From the NCBI RefSeq assembly GCF_003668875.1, contig NZ_RAWM01000020.1, forward strand, positions 28,228 to 92,227: a stretch of DNA of 64,000 nt, in the 5' to 3' direction. This stretch comes from Corallococcus interemptor. GTDB lineage: Bacteria; Myxococcota; Myxococcia; Myxococcales; Myxococcaceae. Below are positions 63,978 through 64,000 of the stretch, one piece after another; positions within the stretch are counted from its first letter, which is position 1, and every line of letters begins with the position of its first letter. Under the pieces are notes generated by a model. The model saw only the letters and a list, made by a program, of their open reading frames with translations, was not told the origin of the DNA and did not search any database. The translations under genes were made by a program, and so were the position numbers.

Positions 63978-64000
63978 GCGTTTCCCCCCGCCCCGTGCCC

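Overview
The window is GC-rich throughout, with strong third-position G/C bias. It carries a Ser/Thr kinase, sigma-54 activators with FHA domains, DUSAM and CgeB-like proteins, many lipoproteins and long multidomain secreted proteins. This points to a myxobacterium of the Myxococcaceae, closest in style to Corallococcus or Myxococcus. That placement is inference from gene content, because no rRNA or tRNA lies in the window.

Layout. 1-4.2 kb: a plant-type methionine S-methyltransferase (cut by the left edge) diverges from a starch-binding protein that looks like a GH57 protein missing its catalytic core. 4.2-6.9 kb: a divergent HxlR/SDR pair, then a compact run of small genes ending in a DUSAM protein. 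6.9-8.8 kb: a nitric oxide operon (truncated globin, flavin/2Fe-2S reductase, NsrR) behind a perfect NsrR-type palindrome. 8.9-16.2 kb: a cupin/JmjC-like protein, a GlsB/YeaQ membrane protein, a lipoprotein with disintegrin-like and thrombospondin-like repeats, and an Ig/PKD-type lipoprotein.

16.4-26.9 kb is the most interesting part. A kinase gene, an FHA-domain sigma-54 activator and a C39-like cysteine protease form one operon. It lies between two outward genes for large leaderless proteins that contain no cysteine. Both outward genes have a good -24/-12 promoter. Both also have phased TGACGG-type sites spaced 20-21 bp, ending exactly 66 bp upstream of the -24 box. The layout reads as a self-contained, kinase-to-FHA-to-sigma-54 switch for export of effector-like proteins.

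27-34.7 kb: a chimeric gene remnant, palindromic repeats, a thioredoxin/MORN protein coupled to an acidic FHA protein, an MFS exporter, a compact OsmC protein and a thiolase. 34.7-39.6 kb: an HscC-like Hsp70 with two tandem J-like membrane proteins. 39.7-46.7 kb: an RCC1 fragment, a LamG protein, two GH16 glucanases flanking an S51 peptidase, and a P-loop kinase fused to a shrunken adenylosuccinate synthetase-like domain. 46.7-50.4 kb: a cytochrome c/lipoprotein/DUF1501 operon. 50.4-51.1 kb: a repeat array. 51.1-58.1 kb: a GntR regulator, a small Cys-rich lipoprotein, an RsmJ-like methyltransferase, an FG-GAP protein, MsrBA, a saccharopine dehydrogenase-like reductase and a DUF3253 remnant. 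58.2-64 kb: UDP-glucose dehydrogenase and four glycosyltransferases, a surface polysaccharide block that runs to the right edge.

Start codons were chosen from ribosome-binding sites, signal peptides and overlaps. Many high-GC frames opposite real genes stay open over long stretches and were left out.
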